Position numbers and translations under genes: made by a program
From: Tipula vernalis
Lineage: Eukaryota > Arthropoda > Insecta > Diptera > Tipulidae
Assembly: GCA_958295665.1 (NCBI GenBank)
Contig: OY282560.1
Coordinates: 269,491,315 to 269,555,314, forward strand
Reading direction: 5' to 3'
DNA: 64,000 nt
Notes under the pieces: generated by a model
The model's database searches: none
Told to the model about the DNA's origin: nothing
The model's input: the letters and a program-made list of their open reading frames with translations, nothing else
In this document: one piece after another, positions 8,760 to 20,689 of the stretch
Layout of the letters: each line of letters starts with the position of its first letter
Position numbering within the stretch: position 1 is the first letter of the stretch

Positions 8760-11029
8760 ATTCACTGAATCAATAACAAATGGTATGTATCAGAAAAACT
8801 TTGGTTCAAAAACGTTATAAAATTTATTTATTATTAAATTGGTCTTGTTCACAAAATGGTTGGTAAAAGAGTGATGATAAGCAAAAATTGAACAGCGCAC
8901 GAAAGGTAAATATAATGCACTAATTTGTACTATAAAAATGTTTACGTGTTTGAGCACAATATGTACTATAATTGTATACTTAAATTTGTAATTACTGTGC
9001 GCATCCAAATGTACTCATAAATACCGAAACTTCAACAATCACTGAACGTGTTCGACTGTCATCAGATATAAACAAATTGTCAAAAAGGTAAGTAATAACA
9101 ATAATAATTAAATTAAGATTACTAATTTGAACTAATTGTATACTATAATAACGTACAAGAAAGGTTCCAATTCGTGTTTAAGGTGAAGCGAATATACAGA
9201 TAAGTTGACAAATTGTCCTTTGAGTTTAAAACTAATAAGTTTCATATTCATTTTCAGATTGAAAATTATTCTACTGATCAACGTCAACTGCTGGATCCGA
9301 TTAGACCATTTGATGTATATTATTAACACGTAAATTAATATTGACTTGGTCTTTCAGCATTGGTCATTAACATCGTTCTTCCCATCTATTCCTTCAAATC
9401 TTCAAGAAACAGAACGCTTGTTATAATAAATTTGTTCTAAAAAACTTACTAAAATTTGTTTTTGGTTCGCCGAAAATTTTTTGCCAATTTTTTTGGTATA
9501 ATCCATTTTAAATTTAACTAAGTCCCATATTGCGTAAATATTCTATCCATATAACAACTTTACTTCATATTCAAATTCCGTGACGAGAAAATTTGACAGC
9601 GGGATTTATGTTCTCATTCCACTGAACCAGAATGCAAATATCTCCTTTAGTACAAAATCCCATCTCACAAAAAAATCTCATCGAACTGGAATCTATGTAC
9701 AGGACCCCGAAACATTGATTAGATCGGGTCGATTTCGGGTCATTTTAACAAAAACGAATAATATAATAAAAGGAATAATGTAATGTCTAACCTTTTGAAG
9801 AAATGTTTTTCTACGGTTGATACACCTTCCAAATTCCAATAATTATTCCCTATGTGTCTTTAAGACAAAATGAATAGATTACCGTGTAATATGGATTGGA
9901 TGGCAAATAATATCGTTAAAAATAAATTATATCTAGTAATATTTTAAATATAGCAAGACATTCCCATTTCTGTGACATTGACATTTCTGTGACGTTTTGT
10001 TGTTGTCTACGTTGACGAATAAAATCGCATTTAAAGGTATTATTTCTGAGTAATAAAGCCTCTTAGTATTAAAGGTCGTATATAAATCTTAATAGATTAC
10101 TCCTTTAAAATAATATCACGCCATTAGGATGGAGCAAGTTTAGGAGAAAGGCGCTGGGAGATATATAAAATAAAATGCTACGTGACAAGGAGGTGGGATA
10201 TGGTGACAAAAATTAATTAACGTTAATTCTGATTTTGTATTGTTTGTGTTTTATTATTTTGTATTCTCGAATAAACCACAGCGATGCCCCGTCCAGACTG
10301 AAGCACTGAGTAAAGAATTTTATCGGCCAATTCTCATGTTGTTCATATAATATTGTATTCAGAACAAACAGCATAAATTTTCAGAAAATAAATTTTGAAC
10401 ATTTTGATGAGTAATTAAAATTCTTAAGGGTTTTCAACAATATACTAGAAATTTTTCACTGGATCTAATTATTAAAGGTCGAAGATGTAAAATAGCAAAT
10501 GCGACTTTGATTGCTGTTCAACAAGTGTCAGTTCTAAATAATCTAACATTATTTATTTATGAGTCTGTGATTTGGCGGCATGAGAGTAGAAGAGTTATAT
10601 TGTCGTGACCAATTGTGATATTGGGGAAGGCGTTTTCAAATTTAAGAGAAGCCGTGACCGCTCTCAAGCACTTTGCCTGCCCAAAATAACGGAAAATGGT
10701 TGTAAAATATAAATGGTTTGTTTGGTGATCCTTTAACAGACGCTTTGTGGGTAAAGTGTCGTCCGAGGGGTCGGATAGACCCAATTTCTTAGTTTCGAAT
10801 ACATAACTCGTAAATTACCTCAACAAATACAATTCATTAAGTCATTTTTGATATTTTTACAAAAAATTAATCTATAAAAAATAAGCTATTTATTCATCTT
10901 ATCAAAATGTCCGTCTCTATCATGAGCTCAAAATTATTAACCGTGTGCAAACAGCTTATTTTAGTATTGTACATAAATTCAAAAGGCAAAACAACTTATT
11001 TCAAAAATAAAATAAATTAATAAAAAATA
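8760..11029. other. AT-rich stretch without recognisable gene
   Basis: Open frames here are short and without motifs. A GC-richer patch at about 10130-10330 (with AAGGAGGTGGGATATGG) could be the 3' end of an LTR element, but I cannot pair it with a second copy. Confidence 0.45.
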
Positions 11030-11041
11030 AAGTTTATCTTA

Positions 11042-11796
11042 TTATTATTATTGAGGGGGCCATGCGGGCGATCAGCCACTTCGCACTGCGACCTAAAAGA
11101 ACTATTGTGCTAGCCTCTGCTTAATTATCCGTCCAGTCAATATTCAGGTTCTTAATGAATCTGACAATACTGACTCCCGGTACGTGATACATACTATCTG
11201 GGCTTATTGCTCTCCCTCCTAGATGTTTACTACAGCATGTAGTTCCGCTAGAAAGACGGTAGCATTGGAGCTCAAGCACCTCGAGAGGGTTGTCCCACTC
11301 CCGTATATTCCTACTCCTGCCCCGTATTCCGTTTGATTTTACTCTTAGGAGTTGCTGGGAATTGCAAATCACCTGTAGGTCACCCAGCTTTAATACAGGA
11401 AGGCTAAATAAAACTGGAGGGTGCCTGGTATCCAGAGTCCGCATATTTTGGACTGATAAACCTATCAGCCATTCATCCATCGGCATATGCTGTTCCACCT
11501 TAGATTTGAGTTGTTTGTCAAGGCTTTCTCCTTTAGCGCCGTACTTTAGCCTGTGCGAAATGGCCAAAGATGTGGCAAGTGGCCTTAGTTACCAGTGGTT
11601 GCCACGAGGAGGCAGTACGTACACTTGCGAATTGTGAACAGGTTACCCCTTACACAATTGTACCCATCACGCAGCTGCCTAATGACAAGACCAGAACAGC
11701 TCACGTGATGCGCACCCTACTGGAAGGTTACGGAGCTGGTAGATTAATCTACTCAACTTTGGTCCCCCCCTCTAGTAGTCGTCAAACCACCCCCAT
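11042..11796 (-). mobile_element. Short internally deleted LINE derivative, copy 1
   Basis: A 755-base insertion on the minus strand flanked by a perfect 12-base duplication AAGTTTATCTTA (11030-11041 and 11797-11808), with a TAA-repeat tail. Its 3' about 170 bases match the LINE 3' end at 82-803. Its 5' part resembles the LINE 5' region at 63.64-63.84 kb (shared blocks CAGCTCCGTAAC, GCAAGTGTACGT, CAGGCTAAAGTAC). It therefore joins both ends of a LINE and lacks the middle. It presumably depends on the full-length element's enzymes. Copy 2 is at 34400-35156. Confidence 0.85.
11121..11567 (-). CDS. Chimeric open frame in the LINE derivative (148 residues)
   Basis: The frame is open from 11567 to 11121. 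The first about 113 residues (MAISHRLKYGAKGESL onward) come from the 5' part and have no recognisable domain. The last 34 (HLGGRAISPDSMYHVPG and on to NIDWTDN) are the same as the C-terminus of the LINE ORF2 at 164-270. The deletion junction thus kept the reading frame. The product lacks endonuclease, reverse transcriptase and RNase H. Whether it is translated is unknown. The frame is not conserved as open in the copy at 34400. Confidence 0.5.
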   Translation of the reverse strand: MAISHRLKYGAKGESLDKQLKSKVEQHMPMDEWLIGLSVQNMRTLDTRHPPVLFSLPVLKLGDLQVICNSQQLLRVKSNGIRGRSRNIREWDNPLEVLELQCYRLSSGTTCCSKHLGGRAISPDSMYHVPGVSIVRFIKNLNIDWTDN

Positions 11797-12055
11797 AAGT
11801 TTATCTTACATAAGTACTTATTGGATTTTATAAATTTGATCAGTTTAGTAAATAAAGTAATTTGGCAAAACAGCCTGTTTGTACTTAAACTTTTTGTTGT
11901 TAAATAAAACAAAAAATACATGTCATTTTGCTCTTTGTGTTTTGGGAAAAACCCATTTTAATCATTTTAACGGCATTTAAGTGGTTTTGGCTCGTGAATT
12001 TTACGTTTTTGTGGAAAATTGTGGTTTAATTAAGTGAAACAGTGCAAAGTGAATA

Positions 12056-15000
12056 ATGAGTCGTGGAGAAAAGTTAATTGCCATGGTGTTAGCTTCTAAG
12101 GATTCTGAGAAGAACAAAGAAGCTGGAAATGATATAGGTAAAATAATGAATTGTTATTGTAAACCGTATATATTTCTTAGGCATAATGAGTCCATGTTCC
12201 AGTAAGCAAGCAATGGAAATGGACTTGAAATCAAAATTGCGCTCTACAGAATCTCGTAGTTTTTAATCAACCGTTTTACAAGAAAAAGCTGCGTGTTCAC
12301 AAATTGCTAATATCGAAGAAATTAAAATTTTAAATTCTGAAATATCACCTCAAAACTCAACTAGCTGTAATGAAAAACACATCCTAGAGGATGGGGTTTA
12401 TAACGTAATGCGAGCCCCGAGACTCACACCACATCAAAACTGCAATGCAATGTGAATCCCGAGGCTCACACCACATCAACAGAATCATCCACCAGAGGTT
12501 TGGCGCGGTTGTTGTAGCCGGTTAAGCTCGTGGTTGGGCGTGGGGTTTGTTAGACTTAGTGGATGCTTGAATAAACCGCTGTATTATCGAAGAAAATAAA
12601 GAACATTGAATAGTGAGGATGAGGACAATCGTGCTTACAGATAAAAAAAAAATAATAATAGGATGGGTGCGACCGTCAGAGGTGGGAAGAGCCATCTCGC
12701 CCACACCAGGCGGCCAACACATGTGTCATGCTGATCCCTGAGACAGCCTGTCTCAGGAATCAACACGAGCGGAACAATGTGGACTCACCCGACAGGAAAA
12801 CCAACTCCCGTCCCATCCCGAGTATGCCCTCCTGCCCTACTCCATGCTACAAATCGTTGGCCAGAAAACAAAAATTTAAAACGAGCAACGGAGAAAGCAC
12901 TATATCAGAAAAACAAATTATCCCCGAAATTCTACTATTTCGAACCACTGCCCACTATTGCTTATATTATGTCGAATCCACGCCTTATAACCAGAAGTAG
13001 CAAAGCAAGGCTAAAAAAAAATTGCGTTATAACGAAAAAAAATTTAAGATACTATTTAGGTCCCGTTAGCCACTCATGAAAATTCTATCCCCAAAAAAAA
13101 AACGGTTTAACAAAAAAAAACTAAATAAGGTAATGCACAAAAAAAACTTACAATTTTAAACCCGCACGGTTTTTCTCCATTTGCACCCAGCAGCCAATCC
13201 CGATAATTACAACCAAGCAGGATACCGACATCAAATATATAATACAATTCCGGAAAATGAAGGTGTACCACCAGGTAAACTTATCCGAAACAATAATGCA
13301 GCAATGCACGGCGTTCTTTTTAATTTCTCCTTCCGCAATCCGCAATTAAAACCAACGGTGTACAATTTCCGATATGAAAACTCTAGTACAACCCGTGTTT
13401 CTATATCTATAGTTATGGATATGTACTCGTATACTATATGTAGGTATATATATATTAAGTTTTTTTTTTCTTTTTCGTATATATATCTCGTATATATATC
13501 TATCAGGCCAAAACACCACATCTGAAATTACACGGAATCAATTTATCATTTTTTTTTCTGACACTCACTTGAGAAGAACAAAAAAAAAATAACGACATAC
13601 CATACGTTGGACTACCACTGGATTTCGTAACAATTTATTTACAATGAAAACGCTTATTTTTATTTATTCCAAATTAAATTTTTAATATGTCGTACCCAAC
13701 AATCACAATTTCAAATTTTTTTATTTTTTTATTTTTTTGTTCTTTTTGTATGCACAAAATTTCTAGAATTTTTATTTTTATTTATTTTTTTATTGTTTTC
13801 AACACGTTTTTCTTTTTATTTTTTTATTTTATCTTATTAAAACCCGCGACCAAAAAAAAATAGATTTAATTTTAATGATCGACTCAAGAAAATAAATAAA
13901 AAATGACCACTTTGAGTCCAATCCTAAACTCAACTAACTCTTTTCATCTGCTCCACGCACAGTGTTACCATATATGTATTTTAAAATTACCAATCAAAAA
14001 CTCTACAATATCGACACATTTGCAACACACCTACGCATACCCATGCGTCGCCGATCGATGAGATATTAAAAAGGGAGCATTGGAAATTTATGTTAATTGG
14101 AAATATGTAATGAAGAAAAACAAACAATCTATATTGACTTTGACGGTGAAGCATAAGTAGTGCCGGATCAGTGACTGGATTTCGTAACAGGTTGTGTTCG
14201 ATGATAGTGACGCCGACCCAAATTATGTTCCAACCGATGAAGAAAATAATAGTGATGCGTCTGTTGAATCTAGCTTAAGTGTGATTATAATGGCAACCCA
14301 ATTGGAACGAAATTTGTCGGAATGTGATATACCACACAAGATTAGAAAACGTGAAATCACTAAAAAGCGTATTTCAATCATAAAGGGAAGAGTATTTCAA
14401 TCATAAAGGGAATTGGTGAAGGCGCGAAATGTAAAACCATTGGACGTTAGCTGTAAGTTTAAATGTTCAGCCAAGATAACGCCACAGAACCAAACATCAA
14501 TATTTACAGATTATTGGGGCCTAGCTAGGTTACAACATGCGTCAATCATATTTATCTGGAATAATAGAAATTGTACCAAAAAAACAGAAACTTTAATAAA
14601 ATCCATAAGCTTCATGTTTATTTCAACGCCTTTCAAATATTTCAAGTGATGTTAAACATATAATATTGTACAGCGATTCATGTGCTGGACAAAATAAAAA
14701 TTCGTTCGTCACCACAATGTTCCAAGTACTAATTCAAACCATTCCACATTTAGAAAAAAATTGATCATAAATTTCTCGTTCCTGGTCACACCCATATGGA
14801 GTGTGATACAGTACATGGTCGAAAGAAAAAAGAAGAAGACAACGGCTAGCATTCACCATCCCCTTGATTGGTTTAATTTTGTTCGATCGGTAAATTCAAA
14901 TTACTTCGTAACCGAGGTATCAAGGGACATGCTTTTTAACTTTTCGGGACTGTTAAAAGAAAAGTTTATGTGGAGAAAAAATAATGCGGAGAGTAATAAT

Positions 15001-15388
15001 TTTACTATATACTTTTTGTTTTGTTGCTTCTAAGTTTTCAATATTAATTTCGTCTTATTTCTTAGGTGCAATTTCCGGTGGAACGACGTGACTTGGCTGA
15101 GATATACCCGTAAATTATGACAAATTGAGTATAAAACCACTTTATGTCGGGACTCGGATTTTAAGGTGCTTAATATTAACCGACGGGGTATAAATTCAAT
15201 ATCTTGTAATGATCTAAAAGTCTGCTACCCTTCTCTGGTAAAAATTAGTGAACAAAAGTAACGTGATCTCTTGGCCATGTTACCACTAATAAGCAAAGAA
15301 ATTCATTCCTTTTACCTAAATTTGGAAACTGAAAATTTACCGAATAACGACCCGGATTTGGTTGAGGAATCAGAAACTGACGATTAAG
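12056..15388 (+). pseudogene. DUF7869-like multi-copy protein, broken and interrupted
   Basis: Pieces occur in order on the plus strand. The N-terminus is MSRGEKLIAMVLASKDSEKN at 12056, with a 43-base GT...AG intron (12138-12180), then MSPCSSKQAMEM. An acidic stretch FDDSDADPNYVPTDEE lies at about 14195, a cysteine segment CKFKCSAKITP with IFTDYW at about 14455, and the core YSDSCAGQNKNSF at about 14670. HTHMECDTVH-like sequence follows around 14790, and the C-terminal part has DLLAMLPLISKEIHSFY near 15270. I recognise this order from a protein family common in insects and, I believe, Pfam DUF7869; its RNase H-like core suggests transposase ancestry, which is inference. About 1.7 kb of foreign DNA, an internal deletion near 14640, stops and frameshifts inactivate it. 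Confidence 0.6.
12440..14173. other. Insertion or long decayed intron inside the DUF7869-like gene
   Basis: This stretch has no homology to the gene on either side. Near 12410-12480 a segment CTCACACCACATCAA is tandemly repeated, and 13420-13505 is TA-rich. Open frames at 12728-13525 have no motifs. A 16-base direct repeat (13617-13632 and 14174-14189) brackets the last 541 bases, so that part may be a separate insertion. Confidence 0.45.
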
Positions 15389-15891
15389 AAAGATATAATC
15401 CACCGTCCGTGGGTAATCCGTGAATTAAAGTCTATAGCCGTGAATTTTGAAAGATTTTAAACTTTAAAAAAAAAAAAACAAAGAAGTATTTTTTTAGTTT
15501 TCCATTATATTGACTATCGTAACTTAATTTCCTTTTTATGAATAAATTGAATTTGGCAAAAGATCTTAGCTCTACTTACATATGTTTTATATGAACTACA
15601 AAAAAATTTGGAAAAATGGCTTAACTAGTTTAAGCAAAAAATATGACAAATAAATTAAAATAACAAAACAGCTTAGTTACATTTTTATTAAATTTCAAGG
15701 TTAATTAGCAAAATAATTACTAGCGACCCATTTGATAAAATGGTTTTACATCTCACGTTTGAAAAATGGCAATCATATATGTATACTTAAATACTTATTC
15801 ATTTTTGTACAGATTTTTTTTAAATAGTATGTATTATCGCTCTCTTGAAAATGTTATAAAAGCGAAATAAGCTGTTTTGCCTTTTGACCAC

Positions 15892-15893
<2 letters not shown>

Positions 15894-15970
<77 letters not shown>
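15894..15970. repeat. (TA)n microsatellite
   Basis: An uninterrupted run of alternating A and T, 77 bases long. The rest of 15400-17240 is AT-rich with no recognisable gene. Confidence 0.95.
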
Positions 15971-15971
<1 letters not shown>

Positions 15972-16047
15972 TTCACTCAATCTTTTTCTGAAGAAAAACT
16001 TACTCTGGGATCTTCTACAGAATTAATGCCCCGATTCACTAAATCAG

Positions 16048-16090
16048 CAGATAATTTACAGTTACAAAGCTAGTAACTGTAAATTATCTG
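16048..16090. repeat. Perfect 18-base-stem hairpin
   Basis: CAGATAATTTACAGTTAC pairs with GTAACTGTAAATTATCTG around a 7-base loop. It is possibly the core of a small palindromic MITE; TTCACT is found on both sides (16035 and about 16110). Confidence 0.8.
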
Positions 16091-17249
16091 ATTAGTTAAT
16101 ATTAAACTATATTCACTCAATTACTAATATACTATAGATGGGCTATTTTTATGAATTTAATTAAAGTGGCTAGATCTGTATTGTAGTATAACAGTAATTT
16201 TTAGTATTGTAAAAGTGTTTGTCAGTAATCTGTACCCAATTATCTTTAGTTACACCTACCTAATTTTTACATTTTGTGATTCAAGGACATACGTATTTTT
16301 TTTTCTTAATTTGACTGGGCCATTGTGTTACAAACAATGACTGCAAATGTATTACAAATTTACGTAAAATTATAATTTACCGCGCCGAGTAAGATTCTGA
16401 CTTTACCAATTGCCGCCATCAATATGTTCTACTGTATTACGAGCATATTCATTTATTGGAAAAATAACATAAAAAAAATATAATACCGAGGCTTTTAAAA
16501 AGAAAAGATAAAGAAATCACAGCATACTAAGTGAAAAGAAGATTAAAAAGAAGAAAAAAGGTGTAAATTTTATATTTGATTCATCTGATGGTTTCGTTAA
16601 GATTAATGATTTTCTGTTTTGTATTTGTACGGAATATATATTTGAAATAATAAATTATTGAAAGTTGTTTTTTTATCATTTCTAATATTTAAGAGAATAT
16701 CGATTTAATTATCTGCAGTAAGGATTTAGACAGATTATATGGAAATATTTTTTTACTACTTTTATTCTGTTTAATCTGAACGTTGAAAGAATATTTCAAC
16801 TGTGGAAATTGATGTATTGTTTGGCGTTCGAATACGGATCTAAGTAAATTTATGTTTGGCTGGTATGTATTTAGAGATATATTCTTTTTATCTTATCAAA
16901 AAAAACTCTAAAAAAAAACTTTCATAAGAGTAAAATTTTACTTTGGTAATGAATGGTCTGCTTCATATTAATTAATTAATTATATTGAAACTTATGTCAA
17001 ATACTGTTTTGTATACGAGCAATGTCCGAAATTGTAAAAAGCCCGCATAAGGCGTATAGTGTTGTAGATAGACAATTGTAATTACAAGATCTCTTCATTC
17101 GTCACCTTAGATCTAGCCAGATTAGATCTCTTCATTCGTCACCTTATCCAAGTCCTGTAATTTTAGCTACAACCTTATTATTGTATATGCTCGTAATATT
17201 GATTGGCATCGCAACTCAAGTTTATAAGTGATGCTTTATAGCAATTCTT

Positions 17250-18080
17250 TTGGCTCTTAACATCACAACTCGAGTCAAAAACTATTTCACTCTCCGACTT
17301 GAATTGTTTGCAATGCAAATTTTAGCCGATCGCCTCCATCATACCAATGTAGTCATGTGGACACGAAAAATCATCATGCCACGGCGGATGTTGCATGAGA
17401 AATTAATTAATAGCTCAATTTCGCATATCGGCCCAGTGTTTTTGTCGGTCGTTAACATAGATTTAAATATACATCAAAAGGATCCTGATCTTGATAATGT
17501 ATCAGAAAGGAGGAAGTTGGATCGTGCATACTTCGTCTCGCGCACCGTACTTCGGTGGTTTATGGAAAGCAGCGGAAAAGTCGGTCAAACATCTGTTGAA
17601 TCGCACTCTCGATAACTATACTCTTATTTATAAGGAATTATCGTTTTGGCACAAGTAGAAGCAGTTCTAAATTTGAGACATTTGACCCCAATGTCAGCTG
17701 ATTCGTCTGATTTACGAGTTCTAACAGGTGGACATTTGATAATTGGTGAATCATCGATTGAGTTTGACCTATCCACTTTAAACAGTAATCGACTTGATCG
17801 GTATCAGCGAATTCATCGTATGCAAGAATAATACTTATGGGAATGCTGGTCAAGGGAGTGTATCACTCAACTGCAAACCCGATCTAAATGGAGATCATAG
17901 TCATATATAAAATTGGGGACAATCGTGTTGATAAGAAAATGTATCACGACAAAAATATACGGTCGTATTGTCGAAATTTACACGGGGAAATATGGGAATG
18001 TCAGACTAGTTACAGTGGGAACTAGATCGGGATTGCTTAAAAGAGTTGTAAATAAACTCACACATGAACAACAAATCAGT
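17250..18080 (+). pseudogene. BEL/Pao retrotransposon, 3' end of pol (integrase) remnant
   Basis: Segments run in several frames but in family order. LRLELFAMQILADRL is the RNase H-like start, GGLWKAAEKSVKHLLN lies at about 17555, and VLNLRHLTPMSADSSDLRVL with LTGGHLIIGE lies at 17650-17750. Then come LDRYQRIHRMQE, LQTRSKWRS, and IYTGKYGNVRLVTVGTRSG with a following basic stretch at 17965-18060. The LTPGHFLIG-like and RW/KW motifs are diagnostic of BEL/Pao integrase C-termini. Stops and shifts are frequent, so it is dead. No LTR was identified on either side. Confidence 0.75.
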
Positions 18081-18513
18081 TCCCACTGAAACAACAAATT
18101 AAAAAAAAAATATATAAAAAGTGGTGACCCCTTGTGTCAAGGTCACCAAAAATGGCATTTTTAAGATAAACTTACTTTTTCTTCTACAGAAATTTAATAA
18201 AAAATAGTATCGAGAATGAAATTGGGATTTAAATTGCAAACGCTAATTTTTCGGTATTTTCTTTGCCTTAGTGGTGCCCAAATAATAAACATTTCATTTG
18301 GTTATAACGTTTACAAACAATTAGTTTATTTTATTTAAAACCTGAAAAAGGATATGCGACAGGCTCTGTAGAACATCTTCTTTAATTCCCTTCTATAATT
18401 TAGCAAGCCAGCTAAACATTCTACGGAAACAAAATTTAGAATTGAAGTTGGCAACGTTCCCAATAGTACTAATCAGTCGCTCTAAACTAAATGAGTCTTT
18501 TTAATTTTTAATA

Positions 18514-19397
18514 GGTGTGCAAGTAGGAACTTGGCTCTAAAGTTGGTTGCATCAATTCCCGGAGAAAACCAGAATAGTGACCCTGGTGCAGTAAAAAAAT
18601 TTGAAGACGAAGAACTTAAAGTTTTAATGGATGAAAATCCGTGTCAAATAACTTGCAGAAAAGTTAGGTGTTAGTCACCAAGCAATATCATTTCGATTTC
18701 CTGCAATAGGAAAAATACAGAAGGAAGAAAAATGGGTTCCTCATAAACTGACCGAAGAAAACAAAAACCGGAGAGTTGACATCTGCATCAATTTGCTTTA
18801 TAGGTACAAAAGAAAGATTTTTTTGCACAAAATCATTACGGATTATTAAAAAGTGGCTTTTATACAACAATCCTAAACGCAGAAAAGCATGGGTTGATCC
18901 AGGCTAGCCATCAACATTACTTGCAAAAATGAATATTCATGCCAAGAAAGTGTTACTGCGTGTTTCGTGGGACTGGAAAGGAATCATTTACTAAGAGCTT
19001 CTGGAACCTGGTAAAACTGTTACGGATAAACGTTACCAAGCCCAATTGATCAATTTAAGTGATGTTCTGGAGGAAAAAAAAGACCATTTACGTCCACATA
19101 CAGCCAAATCAACCCAGGAACACATCTTCTCCTTAGGCTGACAAATTGTACCTCCAGGTTCTCTAGACTTGGCTCTCTCTGATTACCACTTATTGAGATC
19201 GATATCATCATATTTGAAAGACCAGCAGTTCACGAAAGTTGAATATGTGCGAAAATGGCTCGATGACTGCTTCGATAAATGGCAAAATACAATAGATAGT
19301 AATGGCGAATATTTCGATTATTAATCTTTGTAACAAGTATCTTTTCAGTATAGTTTAATTTGGCCAAAAAAGCCAAGTTTTCTATAACTTGCACACC
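18514..19397 (+). mobile_element. Mariner element, decayed
   Basis: The ends form an inverted repeat: GGTGTGCAAG at 18514 (preceded by TA) and CTTGCACACC ending at 19397. Between them a plus-strand transposase can be followed through several frames: FEDEELKVLMDENPCQ, then GVSHQAISFRF (helix-turn-helix), WVPHKLTEENKNRRV, NPKRRKAWVDPG, VLLRVSWDWKGIIYYELLEPG, RPHTAKST and LDLALSDYHLLRS. This is standard mariner order. The second aspartate region is corrupted, there are many stops, and the right flank has AA where TA is expected. About 880 bases, so somewhat shortened. Confidence 0.8.
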
Positions 19398-19727
19398 AAA
19401 TAATTGTTTTGGTGAAATGAATAATACTTAATTTTTACAAATTTATGATTCGACTACAGGGATGTCTGTTTTTGGTGAATTGTAATCAACTCGCTGAAAA
19501 TAGTTTTCGTTAGTTTGCGCCCGATGGAACTTTAAAAATAAATCATTCAAATTTTTATCTGTCGTGAATTAAAAATGTTAAATCTTTTTAAATTAATATT
19601 TATGATTTTACTACAGCTTACAAACATATCTTGATTTAATTGGCAGTAAAGTTTTTCCTTATATTATCTGAAAATTGAAGCATCGATACTATCGTATATT
19701 TATCAATCAAGATCTTGTCGTGTCACA

Positions 19728-20582
19728 GTGTACAGTATATACGATTTCTTAATTATTCAAAATCGGTTTGTTGATAGACCTGGTCGAAATAACGGTGTAA
19801 ACGGTAAAGACAATGCGGGTCAACAAAACATACAAGCAGTTGAAAATGCTTCATTACCGCCATTTGGCACCATATGCCCGCAAACGAAACGCATTTTAAC
19901 TGATTTCCAGAAATATTTTCATACTGTTAATGTTCTTCCCGTAGACATCATAACGTCTTTCTCTGATATTATAGCTAATCCTCCCGAAATAGATAGATAC
20001 GAGAAGCTAAAATTAATGAAAACGAAAAACTTTATCAGAAACCAAATGGCTAGAACAACTTCTTGCTACAACCAGTATGGACTATCGATCGCCTCGAGGT
20101 TCTTCAAACGCAGTAAATGGATCTCTTTTAAGAACTATGTCGCTGAAATCTCTACCAACTAATATTAGGTATATCTGTGCTATTCGAGAGCAGCACGCTA
20201 CTTCAGATTTATCTGAGATCGCTGATAAAATTTGGGAATTTAGTACCCCGCAAACACCAACAGTTTCTTTAGTTAGCACCAATTCGCAGTCCGAACTTGT
20301 TTTACATACTGCCCTTCACTAGAAGAATTGAAGTGTAGCATTAATAAAATTATTACTGCAAAGAGAAGTACGTTTGACCGCAGTAGATCAAGAAACCGAT
20401 TTAACCATAACAATTACTATCGTCCTAGAAGCAATTCCACATATCGCTCGTTCAACAATCTTTGTTGGTATCATAAAAGGTTTGGTATCAAAGCTCGAAA
20501 ATGTACCAAAATTAATCGTGGTTTTGATAAGCAACAATTCTGGACGCGCTGGAACTATAAAAAACCGTCGTTTATTTGTTAA
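19728..20582 (+). pseudogene. Gypsy-type gag remnant (element G1)
   Basis: Three frames in series carry gag features. A capsid-like segment VDIITSFSDIIANPPEIDRY lies in the first (to about 20040). LLRTMSLKSLPTNI with SDLSEIADKIWEF lies in the second (20077-20300). A zinc-binding motif CWYHKRFGIKARKC follows at about 20460 in the third. This CHCC-type knuckle is typical of insect Gypsy elements of the CsRn1/Kabuki kind. The protein is broken by frameshifts. No protease follows; instead a second gag begins near 20690, so G1 is truncated here or interrupted by G2. Confidence 0.7.
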
Positions 20583-20689
20583 ATGTTTTAAAACTAAATT
20601 TATTTTTGTTACTACTATTACTAGATCGATAAAATTTTCTTTTGGTGTTTCGAGTGATAAAATAATACAAGTCCAGTTACCACCAACAT

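Noticed and set aside
10130..10330. Possible LTR with polypurine tract (AAGGAGGTGGGA then TGGTGACA)
   Set aside because: No second LTR, primer-binding site or pol fragment could be paired with it.
10557..10784. Minus-strand 75-codon frame as a gag gene
   Set aside because: I see no zinc knuckle or capsid motif, and the region shows no other retroelement feature.
11290..11833. Plus-strand frames of 115 and 87 codons, also seen at 34935-35162
   Set aside because: They are antisense to the LINE derivative, whose orientation is fixed by the TAA tail and the ORF2 C-terminus.
12728..13525. Overlapping open frames in both strands
   Set aside because: No motif, no family resemblance, and they overlap each other on opposite strands in biased sequence.
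15894..15970. TA run as a regulatory or replication element
   Set aside because: A simple dinucleotide microsatellite with no further support.
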